Assembly: GCF_003576455.2 (NCBI RefSeq)
Contig: NZ_CP032869.1
Span: 1,550,001-1,614,000 of the forward strand
Length of the DNA: 64,000 bases
Origin: Mucilaginibacter celer
GTDB taxonomy: Bacteria; Bacteroidota; Bacteroidia; Sphingobacteriales; Sphingobacteriaceae
Direction: 5' to 3'
In this document: one piece after another, positions 1-9,800 of the stretch
Position numbering within the stretch: position 1 is the first letter of the stretch
Layout: every line of letters begins with the position of its first letter
Position numbers and translations under genes: made by a program
The notes under the pieces: model-generated
Seen by the model: only the letters and a program-made list of their open reading frames with translations
Told to the model about the DNA's origin: nothing
Database searches by the model: none

Positions 1-30
1 GATAAAGGGAAGAAGCGGGTGCTGAACTAA
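1..30 (+). CDS. 3' end of an upstream gene (partial)
   Basis: The first 30 bases read DKGKKRVLN and then TAA in frame 1. This looks like the basic C-terminal tail of a gene that begins before the window. It is too short to assign a family. It lies on the same strand as the DUF1080 operon that starts at 181, with 150 bases between that include an AT-rich stretch. It could also be chance, since short open stretches ending in TAA are common. Confidence 0.3.
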   Translation, partial: DKGKKRVLN

Positions 31-180
31 GTGTTGCCTTAAAAATCTGATAAAATCCTACCAATTATTGATTATACATTATTCACAATCGATTGCGAAA
101 AATTATTATATTGCATGCAATTGTAAGGTTGACAGTATCTCGTCGTCCTTGCGCCAATAAACCATATTATACCAACATCA

Positions 181-2016
181 ATGCATTTCCTTAATCTGTC
201 ACCCAAGCTGTTTTGCAGCAAAAAGTTTTGGATGCTGCTGGGTTGTGCGCTGGGGTTTCAAAACCTCATGGCGCAAACGCAGGTGCCGCTTACCGATCTT
301 TCTTTTTTTGATAACCCTTCGCCCAACTGGAAAACAGTTTCGGGCGTACAAGCCGATCTTGCACAAAACGAGGTTTTGACAGCCAAAGACGGCACCGGCA
401 TTTTGGTTAACCTGCCCGGAAAAAAGGGTGCTAAAGACCTGTTAACCAAAGCTACCTACGGCGATATGGATCTTGAACTGGATTACATGATGGCTAAAGG
501 CTCCAACTCGGGCATTTACTTACAGGGGCGGTATGAAATTCAACTGTTGGATAGCTGGGGAACGGTAAACCCCAAATCGGGAGATAACGGTGGTATTTAC
601 GAGCGCTGGGATGATAGTAAACCCGAAGGGCAACAGGGCTATGATGGCCATGCACCAAGGCAGAATGCCAGCAGGGCACCGGGTTTATGGCAGCACATCA
701 AAATTTCGTTCCAGGCCGCGCGGTTTGATGCTAACGGGCAGAAAATCTCAAACGCCAAAGTGCTGTACGCCTGGCTCAACGGTGTACTTATCCAGGATAA
801 TGTAGAAATGGCCGGGCCAACCCGCGGCGCTATTGATGCTAAAGATGCTGCACTCGGCCCTTTACGCCTTCAGGGCGATCACGGGCCGGTGGCTTTCCGC
901 AATATTAAAATCACCACGTTTGATAAGCCTCATCCGGTACTTTCCAATCTTAAATACAAAATTTATAAAGGTGCTGAACTGAGCAATGATGAATTAAAAA
1001 AACAGAAACCTGATGCCGAAAGTGGTTCAACCAACCTGTCGTCAAACCAGGGTAAGCTTACAAATGATTTTACATTGATTTACACCGGCAATATCGAAGT
1101 TAAAGAAGCCGGCGAATACGTTTTTAAATTAAGTGTGCCCGGCGGTAAGGGATCTTTTAGTATCAATGGCAACAGCGCTGTTGCTACGGCCGATAACAGG
1201 GGAGAGGGCAAAATACAATTGCAGCCCGGTAATCACCCTTTTGAACTGCGGTACGCTAAAACGGCCGATTGGGCGAGGCCTGCTTTGGGGCTTACCGTAT
1301 CAGGCCCGGGCATCCGCGAATATTTATTAAGCGACGCCAATGTAAGTAATAACGACCCGGTTGATCCGATTTTGATTAACGCTACATCAAACACAGTTTT
1401 GCGCAGTTTCTCTGATCTGCCAGGTGGCATCCGCGTTACACATGGCATCAACGTTGGCAGTCCTGAACTGCTGCATTACACTTATGATCTGGATAAAGGC
1501 GTGATTGTGCAGCTGTGGCGCGGAGGCTTTTTAGACGCTACCCCAATGTGGCATGACAGGGGCGACGGCTCATCGCGCCCGGCTGGTTCTGTTCAGTATT
1601 TGGGTAAACCGGTTCCTGCTATCGAAAAGTTAAGCGATGATAAGGCCGTGTGGGCTTTGGATACCGCAGGTACAGGTTTCAGACCCAAAGGTTATGTTTT
1701 AAATGCTGATGATGTGCCGGCGTTTAAATATGTTATTTACGGCTCGGCGGTAAATGATGCAAGTAGCGTAATGCCTGGCGGGCAGGGCATCCACAGAGAG
1801 GTATCGCTGCAGAATGCCACCGATGGATTATATTATTACCTGGCATCGGGCAGTATCGAAACGCTTGGAGATGGCTTGTACGCCATCGATGATAAATCAT
1901 ATTACATCCGCGTTGATGACGCCGGTGGGGCAAAGGCGGTTATCAGGCAGATGGGCGATAAACAGGAGCTCATTATCCCCATAAAAAATAAATTAACCTA
2001 TTCCATCATTTTTTAA
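181..2016 (+). CDS. Secreted DUF1080 (3-keto-disaccharide hydrolase-type) protein with PA14-like and C-terminal domains
   Basis: A 611-residue exported protein. A signal peptide ends near residue 31 (LMAQ). Residues about 35-250 form a DUF1080 (PF06439) jelly roll, with the typical GSNSGIYLQGRYEIQLLDS segment near 105-125 and LQGDHGPVAFRNI near 230. Family members are concanavalin-like folds, and some are known 3-keto-glycoside hydrolases. Residues about 255-390 resemble a PA14 carbohydrate-binding domain. Residues about 400-611 form a further domain that I cannot name, containing GGIRVTHG and WRGGFLDATPMWHDRG. The gene is 12 bases upstream of the cytochrome-domain gene at 2029, so the two are almost surely co-transcribed. 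The likely role is periplasmic or surface glycoside breakdown, but the substrate cannot be read from the sequence. Confidence 0.8.
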   Translation: MHFLNLSPKLFCSKKFWMLLGCALGFQNLMAQTQVPLTDLSFFDNPSPNWKTVSGVQADLAQNEVLTAKDGTGILVNLPGKKGAKDLLTKATYGDMDLELDYMMAKGSNSGIYLQGRYEIQLLDSWGTVNPKSGDNGGIYERWDDSKPEGQQGYDGHAPRQNASRAPGLWQHIKISFQAARFDANGQKISNAKVLYAWLNGVLIQDNVEMAGPTRGAIDAKDAALGPLRLQGDHGPVAFRNIKITTFDKPHPVLSNLKYKIYKGAELSNDELKKQKPDAESGSTNLSSNQGKLTNDFTLIYTGNIEVKEAGEYVFKLSVPGGKGSFSINGNSAVATADNRGEGKIQLQPGNHPFELRYAKTADWARPALGLTVSGPGIREYLLSDANVSNNDPVDPILINATSNTVLRSFSDLPGGIRVTHGINVGSPELLHYTYDLDKGVIVQLWRGGFLDATPMWHDRGDGSSRPAGSVQYLGKPVPAIEKLSDDKAVWALDTAGTGFRPKGYVLNADDVPAFKYVIYGSAVNDASSVMPGGQGIHREVSLQNATDGLYYYLASGSIETLGDGLYAIDDKSYYIRVDDAGGAKAVIRQMGDKQELIIPIKNKLTYSIIF

Positions 2017-2028
2017 ACTGCCTTAATT

Positions 2029-3990
2029 ATGAATACAACATTAAAACATAAGATAAAAAAAGGCACGTTTTTATTTACGCTGATGATAGGTGCCCTGTTA
2101 AGCGATACAAAAATCATCTTTGCGCAGGCCGAATCGCCTAAGGAAGATGATTTTTTTAAGATAATGAAAGTGCCTGCCCCCGAGGGTACCATACTGGAGG
2201 TTGGCGGTTTATGCACCCTGCCCAACGGCACGCTGGCGGTAACTACGCGTCGTGGTGATATTTTTATGGTGGAGAACCCTACCGGCCAACATCCTTTCTT
2301 CCGCAAATTTGCCTCGGGTTTGCACGAGGTTTTAGGCGCTGCCTGGAAAGATGGTGCTTTATACGTGGTACAACGCGGCGAGCTTACCAAACTGGTAGAT
2401 ACCAATATGGATGGCAAAGCCGATGTATTTGAAACCATTTATGCCTGGCCGTTATCGGGCAACTACCACGAATACAGCTTCGGCCCCAAAATAGCGCCTG
2501 ATGGTTCGTTCTTTGTGACGCTGAACCTTGGCTTCCCGCCCGATTGGTGGCACCCAAAAAGCTTTGTGCCATACCGTGGCTGGGCTTTAAATATTAAGGA
2601 AGATGGTACGGTTACACCATGGGCTGCGGGTTTTCGCTCTCCCTGCGGTATCAGTATGATCGACGGTGAATTATGGTATTCGGATAACCAGGGCGATTGG
2701 GTAGGCTCGGGAAGTATCATGCCCATTAAAAAAGGTGCTTTTATGGGCCACCCTTCAAGCTTAGTGTGGACCGGCTTGCCAAATTCTCCGTTAAAACTAA
2801 CTTCCGAGCAATTCTTCGCCAAAAACAACCCGCGGATTGAGTTTGATAAAAATGGCCAGCCCTTTAAGCCACAGAATATTGTAAACGAAAAGTTTAAAAC
2901 CGAATTTGAGGCAAAAAAAGAAATCCCGGAATTACAACTACCCGCTGTTTGGTTGCCGCATGGCATTTTAGGGATTTCCAATTCCGAAATTGTTAAAATC
3001 CCTCAAGGCGCGTTTGGCCCTTTTGAAGGCCAGTTACTGGTATGTGATCAGGGACAGAGCATGGTTGACAGGATTTTCCTGGAAAAAGTGAACGGCGAAT
3101 ACCAGGGTGCCGCATGGGCATTCCGCAGTGGCTTTCAGTCGGGTATTGTAAGATTAGCCTGGTTGCCGGATGGCTCGCTGGCAACAGGAGAAACTAACCG
3201 GGGCTGGGGATCGGCAGGGGAGGCTACCATGGGTTTACAGCGTTTGGTTTGGAATAATAAAGTTCCGTTCGAGATGCGTGCTATCCGCGCCATGCCCGAT
3301 GGTTTTGAGATAGAATTTACCAAACCGGTTGATAAGAAAGTAGCTGAGGACATTGCTTCTTACTCGATAGAAAGCTATATCTACAAATATCACGGCGTAT
3401 ACGGCAGCCCGCCGGTAAACACCGAAAAATGCCCGATTGTAGGTGTAAAAGTATCTGCTGATGGATTAAAAGCAAGGCTGATAGTTAATAACCTGCGCAG
3501 GTATTATATCCATACCATTACGCTTGGCGCTATTCGCGATAAGGAAAATTATTTTAACCTTGTACACCCCACAGCCTATTACACTTTAAATAACATCCCC
3601 GAAGGGCAAAAACTTTCGATGACGGAGGTAAGTACAGTTAATTCGACTAAAGCGACAACTGTTGCGGATGCAAAAAAAGGTACACCGGGTAAAAAGGCAA
3701 TACCGGCTAAACCGGCAGCACCTAATGCTATACCTACTTATGCCGAAGTACAGCCTTTGCTGCTTAAAAACACCTGCCTCTCGTGTCATAACGCCACCAA
3801 ACGGCAGGTAGGTCCGGCTTATGTTGATGTAGCCAGGCGAAAGTACAGTGTGAACGAATTAGTAGCGCTAATTCATAACCCCAAACCCGAGCACTGGCCC
3901 GATTATTCAACACCGATGCCGCCAATGCCGCAGGTGCCTAAGGAAGAAGCCCGGAAGATTGCTTTGTGGATCAAGTCGCTGGCTAAATAA
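2029..3990 (+). CDS. Exported beta-propeller dehydrogenase-like protein with C-terminal cytochrome c domain
   Basis: A 653-residue protein with an N-terminal signal peptide (cleavage near IIFAQ, residue about 34). Residues about 50-420 resemble the six-bladed propeller of PQQ/L-sorbosone-type dehydrogenases, including the repeated motifs LPNGTLAVTTRRGDIF and LAWLPDGSLATGETNRGWG. After an Ala/Pro/Lys-rich linker (about 545-570) comes a small cytochrome c domain with the haem motif CLSCH at 583-587 and a Met-rich PMPPMPQV segment that can supply the distal ligand. The family is commonly annotated as a haem-binding or c-type cytochrome protein. The arrangement suggests periplasmic oxidation with electrons passed to haem. 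It sits between two DUF1080 genes (12-base gap before, 35-base gap after). This fits a pathway that makes and then hydrolyses 3-keto sugars, which is inference. Confidence 0.8.
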   Translation: MNTTLKHKIKKGTFLFTLMIGALLSDTKIIFAQAESPKEDDFFKIMKVPAPEGTILEVGGLCTLPNGTLAVTTRRGDIFMVENPTGQHPFFRKFASGLHEVLGAAWKDGALYVVQRGELTKLVDTNMDGKADVFETIYAWPLSGNYHEYSFGPKIAPDGSFFVTLNLGFPPDWWHPKSFVPYRGWALNIKEDGTVTPWAAGFRSPCGISMIDGELWYSDNQGDWVGSGSIMPIKKGAFMGHPSSLVWTGLPNSPLKLTSEQFFAKNNPRIEFDKNGQPFKPQNIVNEKFKTEFEAKKEIPELQLPAVWLPHGILGISNSEIVKIPQGAFGPFEGQLLVCDQGQSMVDRIFLEKVNGEYQGAAWAFRSGFQSGIVRLAWLPDGSLATGETNRGWGSAGEATMGLQRLVWNNKVPFEMRAIRAMPDGFEIEFTKPVDKKVAEDIASYSIESYIYKYHGVYGSPPVNTEKCPIVGVKVSADGLKARLIVNNLRRYYIHTITLGAIRDKENYFNLVHPTAYYTLNNIPEGQKLSMTEVSTVNSTKATTVADAKKGTPGKKAIPAKPAAPNAIPTYAEVQPLLLKNTCLSCHNATKRQVGPAYVDVARRKYSVNELVALIHNPKPEHWPDYSTPMPPMPQVPKEEARKIALWIKSLAK

Positions 3991-4025
3991 ATTAAAAAAT
4001 CAGCCTTAATTAAATTTATTGAATA

Positions 4026-4802
4026 ATGAAACGTGCATTTATAATAACAGCTTTATTGGCAGGTAGCGCTTTAATAAGCTTCGCGCAGCAAACTGCAAAA
4101 CCCGAAGATACCGAGATCTGGTCGCCGGTGCCTGCTGTAGTTACCCCTGGTAAATTGCCCGGCGACGCCCCATCTGATGCCATTATCTTGTTTGATGGTA
4201 AAAACCTGGACGAGTGGGTTGCTACCAACGATACAACATCAACCCATAAATGGAAGGTTGACGATCATATCATCACGGTTGATAAAACCGCCGGCGATAT
4301 CCAAACCAAACGCCGCTTTATGGATTTTCAGTTGCATATTGAATACCGTATTCCTTCAAATATAACCGGCAGCGGCCAGGCACGCGGCAACAGCGGCATT
4401 TTCCTGGCGGCCCTGCCATGGGGCGCTGGTGGTTACGAACTGCAGGTGTTGGATAATTATAACAACAAAACGTATGTAAACGGACAGGTGGGCAGTTTAT
4501 ACAAACAGGCCATCCCGCTGGCCAACGCCTGCCGCAAACCCGGCGAGTGGCAGTGCTATGATGTGATCTGGACGGCACCACGGTTTAATGAGGATGGCTC
4601 GTTAAAGTCGGCAGGGCGCGCTACGGTGTTGCATAATGGTGTATTGGTACAAAATAACACTTCATTGATAGGGGATACCCCATATATCGGCAAGCCTGAA
4701 TATCGTAAGCATGGCGCTTCGCCTATCAAACTGCAGGCGCATGGTGATAAAAGCGAGCCGATAAGTTATAGGAATATTTGGGTGAGGGAATTGGGGAAAT
4801 AA
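4026..4802 (+). CDS. Secreted single-domain DUF1080 protein
   Basis: A 258-residue protein with a signal peptide (ALISFAQQ, cleavage near residue 21) and one DUF1080 domain over about 50-255. Visible family signatures are LFDGKNLDEWVA, the GNSGIFLAA/YELQVLDNY pair near 120-145, and the closing SPIKLQAHGDKSEPISYRNIWVREL. It is shorter than the first DUF1080 protein and carries no PA14 or C-terminal extension. It is the third gene of the 181-4802 set and probably ends the operon, because hairpin repeats and a new promoter follow. The likely role is hydrolysis or binding of a keto-glycoside in the periplasm. Confidence 0.82.
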   Translation: MKRAFIITALLAGSALISFAQQTAKPEDTEIWSPVPAVVTPGKLPGDAPSDAIILFDGKNLDEWVATNDTTSTHKWKVDDHIITVDKTAGDIQTKRRFMDFQLHIEYRIPSNITGSGQARGNSGIFLAALPWGAGGYELQVLDNYNNKTYVNGQVGSLYKQAIPLANACRKPGEWQCYDVIWTAPRFNEDGSLKSAGRATVLHNGVLVQNNTSLIGDTPYIGKPEYRKHGASPIKLQAHGDKSEPISYRNIWVRELGK

Positions 4803-4842
4803 AGGAAGCATCTCCTTAATCTTTTCCTCACTCTTTCTTATT

Positions 4843-4874
4843 CCCTCAGGGGCTCTCTAAGAGGACCCTGAGGG
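4843..4874. repeat. Hairpin repeat, copy 1
   Basis: The arms CCCTCAGGG (4843-4851) and CCCTGAGGG (4866-4874) are perfect reverse complements. An inner CTCT/AGAG pair extends the stem across a one-base loop. A second copy with the same outer and inner arms lies at 4941-4971, so this is a duplicated element and not a one-off terminator. Confidence 0.75.
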
Positions 4875-4940
4875 CAAATTATCGTTAAATTAACGCGCTA
4901 CTTATACAAAACGGATTTTTATCCAATTACATGGCGAATA

Positions 4941-4971
4941 CCTCAGGGCCCTCTGTCGAGAGACCCTGAGG
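4941..4971. repeat. Hairpin repeat, copy 2
   Basis: The arms CCTCAGGG (4941-4948) and CCCTGAGG (4964-4971) enclose an inner CTCT/AGAG stem around the loop GTCG. The arms match copy 1 at 4843-4874 while the loop differs, as expected of structures kept by compensatory change. Confidence 0.75.
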
Positions 4972-5055
4972 GGACAATGTAATCAACTTTACAGAGACGG
5001 GAGATCGGGCACTTTTCTTTTCTGTCACTTTCCGAAGCATTAATCAAAATTTAAA

Positions 5056-5084
5056 TTTGGCTTAACATACGTGCAGTTACTTTG
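5056..5084 (+). promoter_or_regulatory. Likely promoter of the ECF sigma gene
   Basis: TTTG at 5056-5059 and TTACTTTG at 5077-5084 are 17 bases apart. This is close to the Bacteroidota consensus (TTG/TTTG, 17-23 bases, TAnnTTTG) with one mismatch in the -7 box. It would start transcription near 5091, which favours the GTG at 5104 over the GTG at 5071 as translation start. Confidence 0.45.
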
Positions 5085-5103
5085 TCACCGAGACAAACTG
5101 CTT

Positions 5104-5712
5104 GTGAAACATTACCCCGATGTTCAGCTTTTACAGGCACTGCAAGGCGGTGACGAAGGTGCATTTAAAGAAATTTATGACCGCTACGCAGATAAGCTCA
5201 TCGCATTCGCGCTGAAAAAAACGCAGAATGATGATGAGGCTATGGATATGGTGCAGGACCTATTCCTATCGGTTTGGAAAAACCGTCACACCATCCAGGT
5301 TAACGGCTCGCTCGAGGCATACCTCATGGTTTCCATCAATTACATGAGTTTTAAGTGGTACAAAAAGCAAAGTGTAAAACCCCGCCCTATTGACGAATTG
5401 CCCGAGCTGCCGGAGCATCACGCGCATACCACCGACCAAAAACTTTCCCTTGCCGAGCTGCATGTGCTTATTGACAGGGAAATTGCCGATATGCCCGAAA
5501 AAATGCGCGAGGTTTACCTGTGCAGCCGCGAGCAGGACATGACCGGTCCGCAGATTGCCGAGTTTTTAGGTATCTCGCACCAAACCGTCCGCAACCAGAT
5601 CAGCAATGCTTTGAGCCGTTTAAAAAAATCGGTGCAGCGTTATTATGATGTTATTCCCTTTGATAATTACGGCAGATTTTTACTGCTGATAATTTTTTTA
5701 AAAAAGTTATAG
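5104..5712 (+). CDS. ECF (FecI-type) RNA polymerase sigma factor
   Basis: Sigma-70 region 2 is visible near the start (IYDRYADKLIAFALKKTQNDDEAMDMVQDLFLSVW), and region 4 with its helix-turn-helix lies toward the end (MTGPQIAEFLGISHQTVRNQISNALSRLKK). I chose GTG 5104 because the protein then begins VKHYPDVQLLQALQGGDEGAFKEIY, like other family members. The in-frame GTG at 5071 adds 11 poorly fitting residues and lies upstream of the apparent -7 box. The gene is followed after 49 bases by a FecR anti-sigma gene and then by an STN-bearing SusC, the classical order for a substrate-sensing uptake system. The sigma factor is expected to activate the SusC/SusD genes and perhaps its own operon. Confidence 0.9.
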   Translation: MKHYPDVQLLQALQGGDEGAFKEIYDRYADKLIAFALKKTQNDDEAMDMVQDLFLSVWKNRHTIQVNGSLEAYLMVSINYMSFKWYKKQSVKPRPIDELPELPEHHAHTTDQKLSLAELHVLIDREIADMPEKMREVYLCSREQDMTGPQIAEFLGISHQTVRNQISNALSRLKKSVQRYYDVIPFDNYGRFLLLIIFLKKL

Positions 5713-5761
5713 TACACTTTTCCTTTTCAGGTCACTTAGTTGGTATAAAGCCAAATATTAG

Positions 5762-6700
5762 GTGAATCAAACAGAAATAAAAAAACTACTCGATAAGTTT
5801 AAAGCCGGTAAATGCACCGACGACGAATTGCAGCAGCTGCAACAGGCCATGCACGAACTCGACGCTGCTACCGGATTTGAAGATGAAGCTTCGCAACTCA
5901 AACAACCGCTTTGGGAGCGGATAGAAAAGCAAACCATCGGCAAAGGGCAGGTACGCAGATTAAATACCACCTGGTTAAAAATTGCCGCCGCGGTGTTAAT
6001 ATTTGTTTGTGCCGGATTGTTTTATTCAAAAATATCGGTACGCCAATCAGAAAGTATAGCTTACCAAACAATTACTGCCCCCAAAGGCAGCATGAAGCAG
6101 ATTATGCTGCCCGATAGTACCACCGTGCAACTAAATGCCGGTACCTCAATTAAATTTCCGGTAACTTTCAATGCAGCAAAAAGAGAAGTAACGCTACTAA
6201 ATGGTGAGGCTTTTTTTGATGTAAAACATGATGTTTCAAAACCGTTTTTAGTACACACAGCCCGGGTTACCACCCAGGTATTAGGTACCTCGTTCAATAT
6301 TAAATTTTACAAAGAGCTTCCTGATATCCAGGTTTATGTAAACAGCGGTAAGGTTGAGGTGCACGATACCAAACACACCTTCGGTTTTTATACCCCTCAA
6401 CAGCAGTTAACCTATAACAAGCACAGCCAAACTTTTACCCGCCAGCAAATTACCGGCGATCATTCGCTCAGCTGGATGCATGACGAGTTGATTTTAGATA
6501 AAGTTTCATTTAGCGAGATAGCGGTTTACCTGCAAAACCGCTATAGTGTAAACTTTAAGTATGCGGGTAAAAAGCAAAATCAGCAGCGGTATTCGGTAAG
6601 ATTTTCGAACAAGCTTAACATTAGCCAGGTGCTGGATATTCTGCAGTTTATTGATGGCCGCAGGTATAAGCTAACAGGAGATACGGTAAATATTAAATAA
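5762..6700 (+). CDS. FecR-type anti-sigma factor
   Basis: A 312-residue inner-membrane protein that starts with GTG. Residues 1-65 are the cytoplasmic sigma-binding part. One membrane helix follows at about 67-87 (WLKIAAAVLIFVCAGLFY). The FecR domain spans about 105-205, with ITAPKGSMKQIMLPDSTTVQLNAG-type sequence (key residues near 105-128), GEAFFDV and VLGTSFNIK. A DUF4974 domain closes the protein (LDKVSFSEIAVYLQNRY, VLDILQF). It holds the ECF sigma encoded just upstream until the STN domain of the loaded SusC receptor contacts its periplasmic part. The gap to susC is 112 bases. Confidence 0.92.
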   Translation: MNQTEIKKLLDKFKAGKCTDDELQQLQQAMHELDAATGFEDEASQLKQPLWERIEKQTIGKGQVRRLNTTWLKIAAAVLIFVCAGLFYSKISVRQSESIAYQTITAPKGSMKQIMLPDSTTVQLNAGTSIKFPVTFNAAKREVTLLNGEAFFDVKHDVSKPFLVHTARVTTQVLGTSFNIKFYKELPDIQVYVNSGKVEVHDTKHTFGFYTPQQQLTYNKHSQTFTRQQITGDHSLSWMHDELILDKVSFSEIAVYLQNRYSVNFKYAGKKQNQQRYSVRFSNKLNISQVLDILQFIDGRRYKLTGDTVNIK

Positions 6701-6812
6701 TAATATAAAAAGAGAAACCAATGCCTGGTACGAACAGGCACTGGCTTAATTAAGTGTAGCTGCCAAAACTAAAAGCCAACAGGCAGTTACTAATCACTTT
6801 AAAAACAAATGT

Positions 6813-9800
6813 ATGGAAAAATCTTTAACCCGGATTTCAAGAAGTTTAACAACGGCAATTTTATTGCTGTTAACCGGTTTGGCCATCACATGGCCGGCCA
6901 GTGCCAAAGCCGAGCGCAGCACCTCGATCATCGATCAGCCGGTAACCGTTAGGTTTGCCGATGAAACGATGGATGCCTCGCTCGAGAAACTAAAAAAGGC
7001 AGCAAACAGTATTGCCTTTAATTACAAGCTGGATGATGTGGTAGCCGTAAAGGTGAAAGCTAATTCATTCATCAACAAACCTTTAAAAGATGTTCTGAAT
7101 GCATTGACAGCCAATACCCAGCTGGAGTATCGCGAAAAATACGGTACCATTATCATCTCGCGGAAAAAGCCGGTACATGCTGTTGACAGGGTAACCGTAA
7201 CCGGTACCGTGGTTGATAAAGACGGCCCGCTGGCGGGTGTTGCTGTACGCAGCAAAACTACAAATGCTGCAACCTCTACCGATGTATATGGTAACTATAA
7301 AATTACAGTTGAAAAAGGTGATGTGCTGGTTTTTAGCTTCATCGGTTACAAAAGCCAGGAAGTTACTGTTAATCAATCAACCCTTAATATTACTTTGGAT
7401 GCCGATGTTACCGGTTTAAATGCGGTAGTAGTGGTAGGTTACGGTACGCAAAAAAACTCGGATGTAACAGGTTCGGTAGGTTCATTAAAAGTGAGCAATG
7501 TTAAAGACCGTTCGGTTGGATCAGTTACCGAGATGCTGCAGGGCCAGATTGCCGGTGTTACCGTACTGAACGAAGGCGGCGACCCAACATCGGCCCCAAA
7601 CATCAGGCTGCGCGGCCAAAGTTCATTTAACAACGAAACCCCGCTGATTGTAGTTGACGGAACGATATACAATGGCGGCCCCATCGACCCGGCCGATATC
7701 GAATCGATCGACGTACTGAAAGATTCGTATGCAGCTATTTACGGTGCAAAAGCTGCCGCTGGTGTAATACTGATCACCACAAAACGCGGTAAGCAAGGCA
7801 AAACCAACCTCGAAATAACTGCAAAAGGCGGTGTACAAAACGCATTGAAAATATTACAGGCCTTAAACGCTGCCGAGTATGCCGATGCTATCAATACCGC
7901 TTACGATAATGCTGGCAAAACCCGCCTCCCGGCTTTTGATGCTACGATAAATCCCGATTCGCGCGTTACACGCACCAACTGGACGGATGCTTTGTTCAGA
8001 ACCGGCCATATCCAGGATTATAACCTGAATATTAACGGCGGCAGCGAAAAATCAACTTTCTATATTTCGGGCGGCTATCGTAAAAACGAGGCTATCCTGT
8101 TAAATACCAATGCGATACGTTATAATGTGCGCATCAACTCTGATCATCAGATCAATAACTGGTTAAAGTTTGGCGAAAGCATGTCGTATGCATACAACAA
8201 TGGACAGGGTGCAAATACTACCAGCGCTTATACCGGTGCTATCTTATCGGCCATATTTTACCCGCCAAATGCTTCTATTTACAACCCCGATGGAAGCTTC
8301 GGCGGCGTGCCTGCCCAGTACGCAGGTTCGTATGGTGATGTGATTAACCCTGTAGCTTATTTAAAACGTTTGGATAACAGCGATGCGGTAAGCAATTTCA
8401 ACATTAATCCTTATGTAGAGATCAGCCTGTTTAAAGGTTTGAAATTCCGCTCCAACTTAGGAATCACCAAAACATCCGAAACCGTAAAAAACTTTAGCCC
8501 GCGTGTATTGGAACCCGGCAAAAAGTTTTTTGATAACTTTCTGTTCCAACAGCAAAATAATTCGCGCACTATCCTTGCCGAGCAAACCCTCAATTTCGAA
8601 AGAACATTTGCCGATAAGCACCACGTATCGGCACTGGCAGGTTATACTTACGAGGATGATATGAACGAATTTTTCAGCGTAAATACCGATAACTACCTGA
8701 GCGAAGATCCGCTGTATCGTTACATCATTAACGGTACGCTTAACCCAACCGGCGTTCCGTTACAGGGCCGTAAAGATGAATTGGCCATTATTTCATACCT
8801 GGGCAGGGTAGGGTACGATTATATGGGTAAATACTTCGTTAACGGCATTATCCGCCGCGACGCCGTATCAAGCATCGGTAAGCGTAACAGAACGCAAAAC
8901 TACCCGGGTATATCTGCCGGTTGGTTAATTAGTAAAGAATCGTTTTTTCCGCAGGATGGTTTGATCTCGTTTGCCAAGTTAAGGGCAAGCTACGGTAAAT
9001 CGGGTAACCTTGCCGGTTTGCCGCTTTTTCCTACTACGGTTACCTTAACCAAAACAGCAGGTTATTTGGGCAGCCCGGCCACAGGTATTACCGGTGCTGC
9101 TATTGATGGTATCGGCAACCTGGATATTAAATGGGAAAAGACAACCCAAACCAATATCGGTGTTGATTTGGGCCTGATGAACGGAAAACTGAACATCACT
9201 GCCGACGCATTTATTAAAACCAATACCCAGTTCATATTCCAGCCGCCGGTAGCTGCCGTGTTTGGTGTATCAAATCCTCCGTTTGTTAATGGTGGAAAAA
9301 TCCAGAACAAGGGTATCGAACTATCTGTAAAATATCAGGGTAACTTAGGCGAGCTTCACTATAATTTCATCGCCAACGGCTCGTACATCAAAAATAAAAT
9401 CGATGACGTGCTGCCCGGGCAGCAAACTATCCTTACCGGTCCTACGGTGAGAGATAACCTCGTGCCCGTTTGGTTAAAACAAGGTTACTCACTGTATTCT
9501 TTCTTCGGATACAAAACTGCCGGCTTATTCCAATCGCAGGATGAAGTGAACAATTACAAAGATGCGGCAGGTGCACTGATCCAGCCAAATGCAAAACCCG
9601 GCGATATCAAATTTCAGGATTTAAATGGCGATGGTAAAATAACCGAAGCCGATAAAACCTACCTGGGTACGCCATTCCCTAAAGTTAGTTACGGTTTTAC
9701 GGCCAACTTTAGCTATGGCCCGTTTGATTTAAGCGTGTTTTTACAGGGTGTTGCCGGCAATAAGCTGTTCAATGCGGTTAAATACACCGGTTTAAACGCC

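Larger units (their letters stand above)
4803..5055. other. Intergenic region with two related hairpins
   Basis: No gene is seen between the DUF1080 gene and the sigma-factor promoter. The stretch holds two related palindromes, listed separately, separated by about 66 bases of AT-rich DNA. They may end transcription of the 181-4802 operon, although neither is followed by a clear T run. Confidence 0.6.

Noticed and set aside
2463..2981. 172-codon open frame on the - strand
   Set aside because: Antisense to the cytochrome-domain dehydrogenase; no family resemblance.
5071..5103. Upstream GTG start of the sigma factor
   Set aside because: The 11 extra residues do not fit the family and the GTG lies ahead of the apparent -7 box; GTG 5104 is preferred.
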